From: Setaria digitata
Taxonomy: Eukaryota; Nematoda; Chromadorea; Rhabditida; Setariidae
Direction of reading: 5' to 3'
NCBI GenBank assembly: GCA_003640385.1
Contig: RCAB01000917.1
Span: forward strand, 1 to 12,768
DNA length: 12,768 nucleotides
Positions within the stretch are counted from its first letter, which is position 1. Every line of letters starts with the position of its first letter. The translations under genes were made by a program, and so were the position numbers. This document shows positions 1-7,017 of this stretch, one piece after another. The notes beneath the pieces were generated by a model. It saw only the letters and a list, made by a program, of their open reading frames with translations. It had not been told where the DNA came from and did no database searches.

Positions 1-23
1 ATATATATAAAAATTATAAATAT

Positions 24-55
<32 letters not shown>

Positions 56-133
56 TTTATATATATTCTATATATATATTTCTATATATGTATATTTCTT
101 CTATATATATATATATATTTATATATATTTTTC

Positions 134-174
<41 letters not shown>

Positions 175-196
175 CTTCTATATATATATATAGAAG
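1..196. repeat. AT dinucleotide microsatellite with TTCTTC interruptions
   Basis: Almost pure alternating A/T, interrupted several times by TTCTTCTATATA blocks, so the array has a higher-order unit of TTCTTC followed by a TA run of variable length. An apparent open frame through it is only Tyr/Ile translated from the TA repeats and is not a gene. Run lengths in such arrays are often wrong in draft assemblies. Confidence 0.9.
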
Positions 197-319
197 AAAA
201 TTCAAGAATTATTACAAAGAATAGAATTAAAATCTTCTTTCCAAGAAAAAAAAAAAAAGAAGAAAAAGAAAGAAAACCCTACAATTCGATAAATGTTATT
301 TGAAATTTCTGCCAAAATA
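197..319 (+). repeat. Diverged direct repeat, copy A
   Basis: This stretch runs from TTCAAGAATTATTACAAAG through an A-rich tract to CCCTACAATTCGATAAATG and GCCAAAATA. It recurs in the same orientation about 300 bases later (499-620). The unique-sequence parts are nearly identical; the central purine tract differs (mixed AAG/GAAA here, a pure A run in copy B). No coding potential or terminal structure is evident. It could be a local segmental duplication or part of a dispersed repeat. Confidence 0.8.
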
Positions 320-498
320 TATATATCATATATTGATATATGATATATATCTCATAAAAATGGAAGAAGAGGAATAATTATTATTCTCATCCTTGCATCT
401 TTTTCTTCTAAAAATTATTCCTCAGTTTCGTAATTTCAAGATGAACAGGAAATTTTTGCGCACTGTTTAAAATAAAAAAAAAAAAAAATACATGGGAA
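320..498. other. Spacer between the two repeat copies, no gene seen
   Basis: AT-rich sequence with a small dyad near 318-350 (ATATATCATATATTGATATATGATATAT). Nothing resembling an exon, RNA gene or known element was recognised. Confidence 0.5.
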
Positions 499-620
499 AA
501 ATTTCAAGAATTATTACAAAGAATAGAATTAAAATCTTTTTTCCAAAAAAAAAAAAAAAAAAAAAAAAAAAGATAAACCCTACAATTCGATAAATGTTAT
601 TTAAAATTTTTGCCAAAATA
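499..620 (+). repeat. Diverged direct repeat, copy B
   Basis: Second copy of the segment at 197-319, same orientation. The central tract here is an uninterrupted A run of about 27 bases, and after GCCAAAATA the two copies part (ACTGGCG here, TATATATC in copy A). Confidence 0.8.
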
Positions 621-1344
621 ACTGGCGTAAAATATTTATATTGCTTTTCCTTCTCTAAATTTAAATAATGCATTCTGTAATATGCCAATAAATTTCTGGA
701 ATAAATTTAAATTCAAATCATAAATATAAAATATCGTTGTGCCTACATGAGAAAATTACTGCTATCGGTGAGTGCACAAGATTATCAGGAAATTAAACGT
801 CCCAAAAATTAAGTGTAAATGATAAATTATGCGGTAGAAAAAGTGTTGTAGGTGAATTATATCATATAGCGATATAAGTAAGCGGTATATTAAACAGGAT
901 TATGAGTGAATGTTAATGGAAGGTTTTAAGCAATAAAATATGATGTTTCAAAATGAGGCAGAGATTTGGAAAAAAGAATGATATTGTGATATTAATTTGA
1001 AATGAAACTAATGCCAAGAAAGCTAACCAAATCCCTTGGATTATTTTGCTAAAATGAGCTGACATTTGTAATTTAAAGGGAATTTTGATCAAAAACAAAA
1101 AAATTCCACAGAGCATTGATGCAGAAAAAAGAATTGATTATGATACGATTATCATTCGCTCATAATTTATTTTATTCGTTTTTTTTTTGTTTCATTTTCA
1201 TTTTACTTTACGGACATTTTTTTTTTCCGATGAGCTTTTCAAATGATAAGCAGCCAAAGAGCTTTTAGAGATGAGATTTTTATCTGTTAATAATTTTCTT
1301 ATTCGTTTTTTGGTTCCATTTTTCTTTTTTTTTTTGCGTTTCCA
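621..1344. other. Intergenic, no supported gene
   Basis: No convincing gene in either strand. A 67-codon minus-strand open frame (913-1116) is Phe/Leu/Ile-rich, as AT-rich DNA gives by chance. Between about 1190 and 1340 there are imperfect repeated phrases (T-run, then GATGAGCTTTTCAAATGATAAG, then AGAGCTTTTAGAGATGAG) that echo GAAGAGCTTTCAAAATGAATG at about 1390, suggesting an old small duplication. Confidence 0.5.
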
Positions 1345-1345
1345 G

Positions 1346-1539
1346 TGAATTTTTCGCAATGGAAGAAATGTACTGATAAGATAAGCGGGCGAAGAGCTTT
1401 CAAAATGAATGATAACAGAGGAAATAAATTTGAATGGATCGTGTCACATTCATTTCAGCAAGTGTCACTTCTTTCTAAAGATCGATTAACGTTGGCTGTG
1501 AAATTTGAAATTCCTCCAATTTGTCAAAGCCATTTGTGA
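1346..1539 (+). other. Possible plus-strand terminal exon, unrecognised
   Basis: A normal-looking acceptor (GCGTTTCCAG, ending at 1345) is followed directly by a frame open for about 64 codons to a TGA at 1537-1539. The peptide is of mixed composition (it includes FSQWKKCTDKISGRRAF and KFEIPPICQSHL) rather than the Phe/Ile/Lys runs typical of chance frames here, and the DNA is less AT-rich than its flanks. No family was recognised, no partner exon was found upstream, and no polyadenylation signal decides it. It may be a chance frame. Confidence 0.2.
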
Positions 1540-2176
1540 CATAAATAGAAACAAAATGCAAATATAATATAAATTTGTGTTCATATATGTATATTTTAAT
1601 ACTTTTTATTACAAATATTATTTATTTTCAGTATTCGATGATTCTTTCAATTTTTAAACTTAATAGTAATTTTCTTTCCTCTTTTTTTCTCAATAATAAT
1701 TATTACCAAAAAGTTATTAGCAAAAATTCTTTCTTTGTTGTTTCTTTTCTTTTTTGTTTACTCGATAACATAATTAACAAATTATTTATTTAATCTATGT
1801 GAACAATTTAAATTGCTCAAGTTTTATGCCAGCTTCCAACAACAAGGAAAATGAAATTTTATTCAGTCAATACATTTGGCAGAAACTTTTAATGAAAAGA
1901 AAGTTTCGCATGAAGAAAAAAAAAGTTTTTAATTTGAAATTCTAGCCATCAAATGTTTGTTTTAAAAGAGCATAAATTGATTAGATTGAAATTTTGAAAA
2001 AATACTAACTTATTAAACAAATTTTAACATTAAGCCTTACTGAAACTGCTCATTATATTTTCGTTAATAATTTGCGAAGTTAATTAAAATTCATGCTATT
2101 TCATAAAATTGATAAGTTTTCTCCACTGTTCATAGCCCTATAAATCTTATAAATACTTTCATTTCAATTCAAATAA
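1540..2176. other. Intergenic, downstream of the SIX-family gene
   Basis: Very AT-rich. A 72-codon plus-strand frame (1575-1793) encodes only Phe/Ser/Asn/Ile-rich sequence and is not believed. Nothing else was recognised. Confidence 0.5.
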
Positions 2177-2189
2177 TTTTTTTTTTTCT

Positions 2190-2195
2190 TTTATT
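2190..2195 (-). terminator. Polyadenylation signal AATAAA of the SIX-family gene
   Basis: Read on the minus strand, AATAAA begins 25 bases after the TAA stop (2223-2221), within TTGTAAATAAAAG. A short 3' untranslated region of this kind is common in nematodes. Cleavage would be expected near 2170-2180, where the transcript strand is A-rich. Confidence 0.65.
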
Positions 2196-2220
2196 TACAA
2201 GCATAAATCAATTCATTATA

Positions 2221-2322
2221 TTACAGGTTAAAAGTATCAAATTGCATTGGCAATGATGTTTGCAACTGTCCACTTGATGAGCTTTTGTCACGTTGCCGTC
2301 TGTTTTTGAACCAATTTGAAAT
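2221..2322 (-). CDS. SIX-family gene, exon 6 (residues 183-215, stop)
   Basis: Acceptor TTCTTTAG before ATTTCAAATTGG. It begins [13 protein letters not shown], the recognition helix of a SIX homeodomain (positions 45-57), followed by a Ser run and [14 protein letters not shown], then TAA at 2223-2221. The tail after the homeodomain is much shorter than in most SIX proteins. Confidence 0.95.
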   Translation of the reverse strand: MSNWFKNRRQRDKSSSSGQLQTSLPMQFDTFNL

Positions 2323-5300
2323 CTAAAGAATTATTTATGCAATATGTTCAATTTCATATTTCAATTTTAAACCATAAAATATCAGATTTAATTTCAACAA
2401 TGAGTGCTAAAAATTCTACAATTCATTTGCAGCAATCAATTCAAAAATTGATATCCTTTTTTTTTGGAAAACCAATCAAAGAGATTTCAGTAACTGTTTG
2501 GCATTTCAAAACTCAAAGTAGCTTATAATATTAGATCCATTACCAGAGTGAATATTTTTTTATAGGAATTTAAACAACTTGCTTATTAATTTATTTAAAT
2601 TTTAGAATGTTATTTTTAATTTAATCGGAAGAGGCTATATTTGCGGCATTTGCAACTGAGTACCTTTCTTTTACATAATTTACGTGATCGTGAACGTAAT
2701 TTTTATTCAATTAAGTTGATGTAAATTTTATCACAAAACTTATTAGAATAAAAAAAAAAAAAATAATTCTGAAATTCATTGCATTTTTAAAAGTTCATGC
2801 CGTAAAAAATATACCGATAATGTCTTGTTCTTGCTAAAAATTTTACATTAACTTCACATTTCATATCAGTTCTATCAGTCCAACTCTCACTGCAAGCCAA
2901 CTTATTAGTCTCAAATAACATTTTATTAAGCTTTAAAATAGATCAAGTTTTGAACTATTTTCATAGTTTCATCAAATTTCTCAGCGGATACATTTCGCTA
3001 CTATTTTCTCAAATAAATATTTGCAGCAAAAAAGTAGTAGCATTCAGTAATCTTACCTGTATAATTTTCAGATCAGTAATACGTGCTATTTCTTTTTTAT
3101 CCTCAAGTGTAGGATATTTATTCTTTCTGTAAAATTGTCGAAGGATCTAAAAAAAAAAAAGAAAAGAGGAATGAATAATTAATGTTTGCTTCAAAATATT
3201 TCAAAAAAAAAATTCATGAAATTTTTCAAATTTAATTGATAATTTGGAAAAAAATTTTTCACAGAATAAAATTTAAATTTTTTCAATGCTTAAGCTTTGA
3301 ATTATTGATAAACTATTGAATTATTGAATACTGAATTTTCCGAATTATTAAATAAAATTTTCTGCTAGCAACATTGTTTGATCTAATCATTTGTTATTTT
3401 CATTCTAAACAAAAATAAATCTATTTTTTAGCTGATCATAACTTCCTGGCATTTTCCTTAAAACTGTAAATGGTTTCTTGTCCATCCCAGATGGACCGCG
3501 GTGGTGGATGTTTCTTTCGTAAACGATACTTCTCCACAGCACCCAATTCTTTTTGTCGTCGTTCTTCATTCTAAAATTCATCATTATTGGCCAAAAATTT
3601 CAACATCTAAAAATAATAAAATGTGAAAATAAAGTGACAATTACTGATTAAAAATATTCCCAGAAACTTTGCAAATGAATAATTGGCAAGAAGTTAAGCA
3701 AATTAGGAGCAAAACTTGCCGCTAATTAAAAAAAGCAATTTATAACTAACTGATGGCGTAAAATTTGATTGTTAATTCCAAATATACATAAAATTAATTA
3801 TGCAACATTATTAATGAGCATTTAGTTGACGGCTTCAACAGATATGTTTTAAAATTATGTAAAAGATTTGTTTGAGAAATTTGTTTTATATTTTACACTT
3901 CTGAAAAAAAGTTACCAAAATTCAAACTTTTCTTTATCAATTAACCGATTTTTTCGCATATAGATAATTTAATTTTTATTTATATGCAATTAGTTTTTAT
4001 ATATTTATATCTTTTATGCATTTTTTTTTTCAAATTTTTGATCTGTTTTTACATTTTTATGGAAAAGCATTACCTCAGCGTAACGTGCCTTGTACCATAA
4101 ATCTTGCAATTCACCATAAAATCGCTGCTCAAATGTATTCGACGCGATTGTCTAAAATTGAAATGAAAATAATTAAAAATAATTACAAACAGTAATTGAT
4201 TCTCTTTTTGATTCGTTCAACAACAAAGATATGAGCTTGTTCCTTGTTTGCAGCTCAAACAGTAGCTCAAACTAGCTTAAACTAAAACATTATTCGTGGC
4301 AAAACCGTATCATTCGAGAATTTTGTTAAGACTTATCAAAATTTTCAAGATTTATCGGCTTTGATTTGAATTGAAAATGATCTCATGAACATTAATTGCA
4401 TCACTGAGAGATCATTTCAGTATAAATTTCAGTATAAAATTATGACTGTGCAAATAAATATGATAAAATATTAATGTACACACGAATATAATGATAACAT
4501 ATCAGAAACAATATCAATATAATGCTGTTAAAATTTATTGATATAACTCTATCGATGTAATTATAAAGGTACTGTTGCATGCATGTAGTAGTATATTTAA
4601 ATTGTTACATATAGCAATAAATAAAATTGTACGAGATTTGCACTTTAATAAAACAACAATTGCTGCAAATACTGATAGAAAAGCATCAGCATCGTTAAAT
4701 ATTAAGGTATCAATATGGCATTTCAGTACTAAATTGATAACAATACTGAAAAACACGTTAATATAAATGTATTAGAATTTAAATTAATGTATTTAATAAT
4801 ATAAATAATGTCATGTGTAGTATTTATATTACATACATATAATAATATAAATATGTTGCCATGATAAATATAAAAGAATCGCTACGCATACTAGTATAGA
4901 ATTCATATGTGAAACAGTTATATCATTATAGATGTTAATTAACGAATGCTGATGACAGTGTTATTACAAATATTTCAAATATGAATAATTAACGTAAAAA
5001 TAATTAATACAAAATTGTGCTATGAAAAGGAGAATTACAAAAAACTGATCAAGTTTTCGACACAAATTTTCAACTTTTTAACTAAAAATGCATATATATA
5101 TATACATACAAAATTACTTTCCCATATATATATATATATGGGAAAGTAATATATATATATATATGTATATATATGGGAAAGTAATTTTGTTATAGAAATG
5201 AATGGCTACTAAAATTGCAACTAATAATGCTAATTAAGAAGCGTTACTAATTAAATCCACTAATTAAATGAGTAATAGGAATGGCAAACCTGAAATAGCT

Positions 5301-5952
5301 CCTCATAACGTTTACTGTAAAATAGTGCATAAAGATAGGCACGAAGAACAGAACTTGAATAGTATCGGCACCGGTAAAGCATTGCACTGTGGACATTTGG
5401 TTGAAATAATTCCAATAATTTGGCACCATCACGTGCTTGATAAAGCGCTTCACAGATGCAATCTATCTGAAATTAATTTAATTCTCTTTCTCTTTCAGTT
5501 TTTTTTTTTTTTTGTTTGAATTATAATTAAAAATTGATGGAATTTGTTCTCGTGAATGAAACTCATATCGATATCAAATATTTTTTGTTTGCAAATCTGG
5601 CAACTCCCGGTACCTTCAGGGTATCCTGGTAGCTGCATTTCTTTTCCTTATATCTAGTGAGACGGATACATGAAATTGTATTTCTTCATTCTCTCTACGC
5701 TTACTGCTTTTTCATCCATTTTCCAGTTATTTGATCCATAAATTTTGATATTTCTTTGTAAAAATAATTTTAATAGAAACATATAAGGATGAATTTTGTT
5801 GTAAATTGTAATAAATGGGACAAATTAATTTTTTAATCTTTTTCTTTTATTTTCTCTTTTGATTAAAAACAATTAATTACTTGATCAGGCGAAAAAGTGG
5901 AAGCAAGACGAAATAACCGCGGATCGTTTTGTTCTACGCCTATATTTCCCAT
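2221..5952 (-). CDS. SIX-family homeobox transcription factor, Six4/5 (UNC-39)-like, six exons
   Basis: Joined exons 5952-5881, 5466-5290, 4151-4074, 3570-3442, 3146-3057 and 2322-2221 give 215 residues. The family are nuclear DNA-binding regulators of cell fate, in which the SIX domain contacts cofactors such as Eyes absent and the homeodomain binds DNA. The SIX domain runs from about Phe20 to residue 134 and includes [18 protein letters not shown] and [13 protein letters not shown]. The homeodomain (139-198) starts with [12 protein letters not shown]; its third helix keeps Asn47, Trp48, Phe49, Lys50, Asn51, Arg52 and Arg53. ETIY, NKYP and ARIT resemble Six4/5 more than Six1/2 (ETSY) or Six3/6 (QKTH). 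Only 17 residues follow the homeodomain. The start at 5952 has a better context (A at -3, G at +4) than the in-frame ATG at 5964, which would add four residues (MKKI). The exon 4/5 junction lacks a frame-keeping GT-AG pair, so a pseudogene is not excluded. Subclass assignment is inference from recalled family sequences. Confidence 0.93.
2323..3056 (-). other. SIX-family gene intron 5 (734 bases)
   Basis: Bounded by GTAAGA at the 5' end and CTTTAG at the 3' end. Plus-strand open frames of 60-70 codons inside it (2316-2528, 2950-3132) are antisense or chance frames and match nothing recognised. Confidence 0.85.
3057..3146 (-). CDS. SIX-family gene, exon 5 (residues 153-182)
   Basis: Acceptor T12-AG before ATCCTT and donor CAG/GTAAGA. 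It encodes homeodomain positions 15-44 in 30 codons: [12 protein letters not shown], then [17 protein letters not shown]. Leu16, Tyr25, Pro26 and Leu40 sit where the family has them; position 39, usually Gly, is Asp. The exon is in phase 0 relative to exon 6. No other AG lies nearby that would give a different phase. Confidence 0.92.
3147..3441 (-). other. SIX-family gene intron 4 (about 295 bases), non-canonical ends
   Basis: Interrupts homeodomain position 14/15. With the frame kept, it would read TTATGA...TTTTAG, or equivalently GTTATG...TTTTA with the G moved to the 3' side. Neither is a GT-AG intron. The inside is featureless AT-rich sequence. Confidence 0.7.
3442..3570 (-). CDS. SIX-family gene, exon 4 (residues 110-152), odd 3' end
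   Basis: Acceptor GAATTTTAG before AATGAAG; 43 codons covering the end of the SIX domain ([19 protein letters not shown]) and the first 14 homeodomain positions ([14 protein letters not shown]). The preceding bases carry an in-frame TAG, which fixes this acceptor rather than one about 36 bases upstream. At the 3' end, keeping the frame needs a cut after AAG (3442), but the next bases are TTATGA. The only nearby GT starts one base earlier (AA then GTTATG) and puts exon 5 out of frame. Confidence 0.88.
3571..4073 (-). other. SIX-family gene intron 3 (503 bases)
   Basis: Bounded by GTAATG and TTTTAG. AT-rich, with no internal exon, RNA gene or repeat recognised. Confidence 0.85.
4074..4151 (-). 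CDS. SIX-family gene, exon 3 (residues 84-109)
   Basis: Acceptor AATTTTAG before ACAATC and donor GTAATG after GAG; 26 codons, phase 0. It ends [12 protein letters not shown], which aligns without gaps with the LQQLWLKAHYVE stretch of human SIX1. This is one of the most recognisable SIX-domain segments. Confidence 0.93.
4152..5289 (-). other. SIX-family gene intron 2 (1138 bases)
   Basis: Bounded by GTTTGC and TTTTAG; the longest intron. It contains the inverted repeat at 5108-5190 and a short run of AGCTCAAAC/AGCTTAAAC repeats at about 4252-4282. Overlapping open frames on both strands near 4535-4766 show no recognisable protein. Confidence 0.85.
5108..5190. repeat. Nested inverted repeat around AT runs, intron 2
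   Basis: ACAAAATTACTTTCCC (5108-5123) faces GGGAAAGTAATTTTGT (5175-5190), a perfect 16-base match. An internal second copy of GGGAAAGTAAT (5140-5150) makes a tighter perfect hairpin with 5113-5123. The sequence between is TA-repeat. Two alternative stem-loops share the left arm, as expected if the right arm was duplicated by slippage or strand switching. Confidence 0.9.
5290..5466 (-). CDS. SIX-family gene, exon 2 (residues 25-83)
   Basis: Acceptor AATTTCAG before ATAGAT and donor GTTTGC after CAG; 59 codons, phase 0 at both ends. It begins [11 protein letters not shown], aligning with the VACVCEVL helix of SIX proteins, and ends [26 protein letters not shown] sequence aligning with SVLKAKAVVAF...FRELYK. 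The middle is divergent: the family's RFLWSLP stretch is not present and about four residues are inserted. Longer open frames on both strands here, in other frames, are shadows of this exon. Confidence 0.92.
5467..5880 (-). other. SIX-family gene intron 1 (414 bases)
   Basis: Bounded by GTAATT and TTTCAG. A patch at about 5595-5680 is clearly less AT-rich than the rest and is open in several frames. On the minus strand, a 47-codon frame from ATG at 5638 to TGA at 5495 includes [17 protein letters not shown]. It lacks splice sites that would join it in frame to exon 1 or 2, so it is left as intron. Confidence 0.75.
5881..5952 (-). CDS. SIX-family gene, exon 1 (residues 1-24)
   Basis: Starts [14 protein letters not shown] and ends in STFSPDQ, matching the FTxEQ motif that opens SIX domains. 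The donor after CAA is GTAATT at 5880-5875. An in-frame ATG at 5964 and an out-of-frame ATG at 5968 lie just upstream, and an in-frame TAG (6000-5998) closes the frame further up. Confidence 0.9.
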
Positions 5953-5997
5953 TATTTTTTTCATCCATTGATGATGAAAAATTGATTGAAATTGTTG

Positions 5998-5999
5998 CT
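5998..5999 (-). promoter_or_regulatory. Putative 3' splice or spliced-leader acceptor upstream of the start codon
   Basis: On the minus strand GAAAATTTTAG precedes CAACAATTTC, matching the acceptors of the coding introns. Use of this site, either for an upstream non-coding exon or for addition of a spliced leader as is common in nematodes, would leave a 5' leader of 45 bases before the ATG at 5952. This is inferred from the motif only. Confidence 0.45.
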
Positions 6000-6059
6000 A
6001 AAATTTTCAAGCTAATTTTCATTTCACTTCAAGTAGCTGAAAACTCTTCCATGCGAATT

Positions 6060-6138
6060 AATTAATATTTAAATTAAACAAATGACAAGTGATCGTAGTG
6101 TACGATCAGTTTTCATCTGTTTCATTTAAATATTAATT
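6060..6138. repeat. Co-centred nested hairpin upstream of the SIX-family gene
   Basis: Outer arms 6060-6080 and 6118-6138 pair at 20 of 21 positions. Inner arms TGATCGTA (6090-6097) and TACGATCA (6101-6108) pair perfectly around GTG (6098-6100). Both dyads centre on 6099, and the intervening 9-base segments pair at 6 of 9, so the whole is a 38-base stem with a 3-base loop and few mismatches. It lies about 110-190 bases upstream of the start codon. It could be a cruciform-type regulatory dyad, a small palindromic transposable remnant, or a hairpin RNA. No known microRNA was recognised. Confidence 0.85.
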
Positions 6139-6379
6139 CACCTATGAGAAGATGTTAATTTGGTAAGTCTAATTTATGCATTTTTCCACTAAATTGTTTC
6201 ATTTAAAAGGGAAATAAATAGAAAATTATTCTTTCAAAAACAGAATGTCAGAAGAAAAAAAAAAAAAAGAAAAACAGATTATTTGCTAAAGCAATCATTA
6301 CATGAAAGAGGTGATAACATTAAATTCAGTTCGTATGACGAAAAAAAAAATATCGGATTAACAATTTAATTGATTTCCA
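6139..6379. other. Upstream region, no gene seen
   Basis: AT-rich with several A tracts. No TATA-type or initiator element stands out from the background, and no exon was found. Confidence 0.45.
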
Positions 6380-6505
6380 ATTTTTGTTGCATTCTCTCTT
6401 TTTTTTTTTAATTTCGAAAAGAAAATTCGAAACTTGAAGAAGGGAAAAAAAAAAAACTTCCGTAAACTATAAAAGAATGTTACAGAATAGTTTAAAAATT
6501 TTGTG
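6380..6505 (+). repeat. Tandem near-identical segment, copy 1 (left of N at 6506)
   Basis: The segment from ATTTTTGTTGCATTCTCTC to GTTTAAAAATTTTGTG is repeated immediately after a single N (copy 2 at 6507-6636). The copies differ only in the CT/T tract length. This is most simply an unmerged overlap of two contig ends rather than a real duplication. Confidence 0.9.
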
Positions 6506-6506
6506 N
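6506..6506. other. Assembly gap, single N
   Basis: One undetermined base placed exactly between two near-identical copies of about 126-130 bases. Confidence 0.95.
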
Positions 6507-6636
6507 ATTTTTGTTGCATTCTCTCTCTTTTTTTTTTTTTAATTTCGAAAAGAAAATTCGAAACTTGAAGAAGGGAAAAAAAAAAAACTTCCGTAAACTA
6601 TAAAAGAATGTTACAGAATAGTTTAAAAATTTTGTG
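6507..6636 (+). repeat. Tandem near-identical segment, copy 2 (right of N at 6506)
   Basis: Matches 6380-6505 apart from a longer CTCTC/T tract (four extra bases). Confidence 0.9.
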
Positions 6637-6736
6637 ACCAATGGATTTATTTGCATGATTCTTTTATTTTTGCTGGAAATTATTTGGGCTTAGGCTAACT
6701 CCGCCTATGACATAATACAGTATTCTCAAGAAGTGA

Positions 6737-6876
6737 TTGAAGATGAAGGACATGAGGTGGCATATGGAATAGTAATTAATTACCTGCAAAAGGTTGAGAA
6801 AAAGAATGTGTCGTCAAAAAAATGAAAATAAGAAATGAAGAATTAAAAAGAAAACTGAAAAGCAGGAAATAATTCT
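6737..6876 (+). repeat. Second tandem segment, copy 1 (left of N at 6877)
   Basis: The 140 bases from TTGAAGATGAAGGACATG to GCAGGAAATAATTCT recur right after the N at 6877. In this copy a frame (6698-6820) is open for about 40 codons and includes EVIEDEGHEVAYGIVINYLQ, but copy 2 carries a stop in it, so coding is not supported. Confidence 0.9.
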
Positions 6877-6877
6877 N
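6877..6877. other. Assembly gap, single N
   Basis: Second single N, again exactly between two near-identical copies. The 6507-6876 interval is therefore probably a small contig whose two ends overlap its neighbours. Confidence 0.95.
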
Positions 6878-7017
6878 TTGAAGATGAAGGACATGAGGTG
6901 GCATATGGAATAGTAATTAATTAACTGCAAAAGGTTGAGAAAAAGAATGTGTCGTTAAAAAAATGAAAATAAGAAATGAAGAATTAAAAAGAAAACTGAA
7001 AAGCAGGAAATAATTCT
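6878..7017 (+). repeat. Second tandem segment, copy 2 (right of N at 6877)
   Basis: The same length as 6737-6876 with two substitutions (ATTACCTGC to ATTAACTGC, and GTCGTC to GTCGTT). This level of difference fits two haplotypes or sequencing error in overlapping contigs. Confidence 0.9.

Noticed and set aside
88..303. 71-codon plus-strand open frame at the left end
   Set aside because: It is translated TA microsatellite (Tyr/Ile) followed by an A-rich tract (Lys/Glu); no real protein signal.
954..998. Short frame MRQRFGKK..., resembling an amidated RF neuropeptide motif followed by a dibasic site
   Set aside because: Only 15 codons, with no signal peptide and no repeated peptide units, so it is most likely coincidence.
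5247..5519. Overlapping plus (83-codon) and minus (68-codon) open frames
   Set aside because: Both are alternative-frame shadows of SIX-family exon 2 (5290-5466), whose true frame matches the SIX domain with proper splice sites.
6698..6820. 40-codon frame including EVIEDEGHEVAYGIVINYLQ
   Set aside because: The second copy of the same DNA (6878-7017) carries a stop in this frame, and the region is an assembly overlap.
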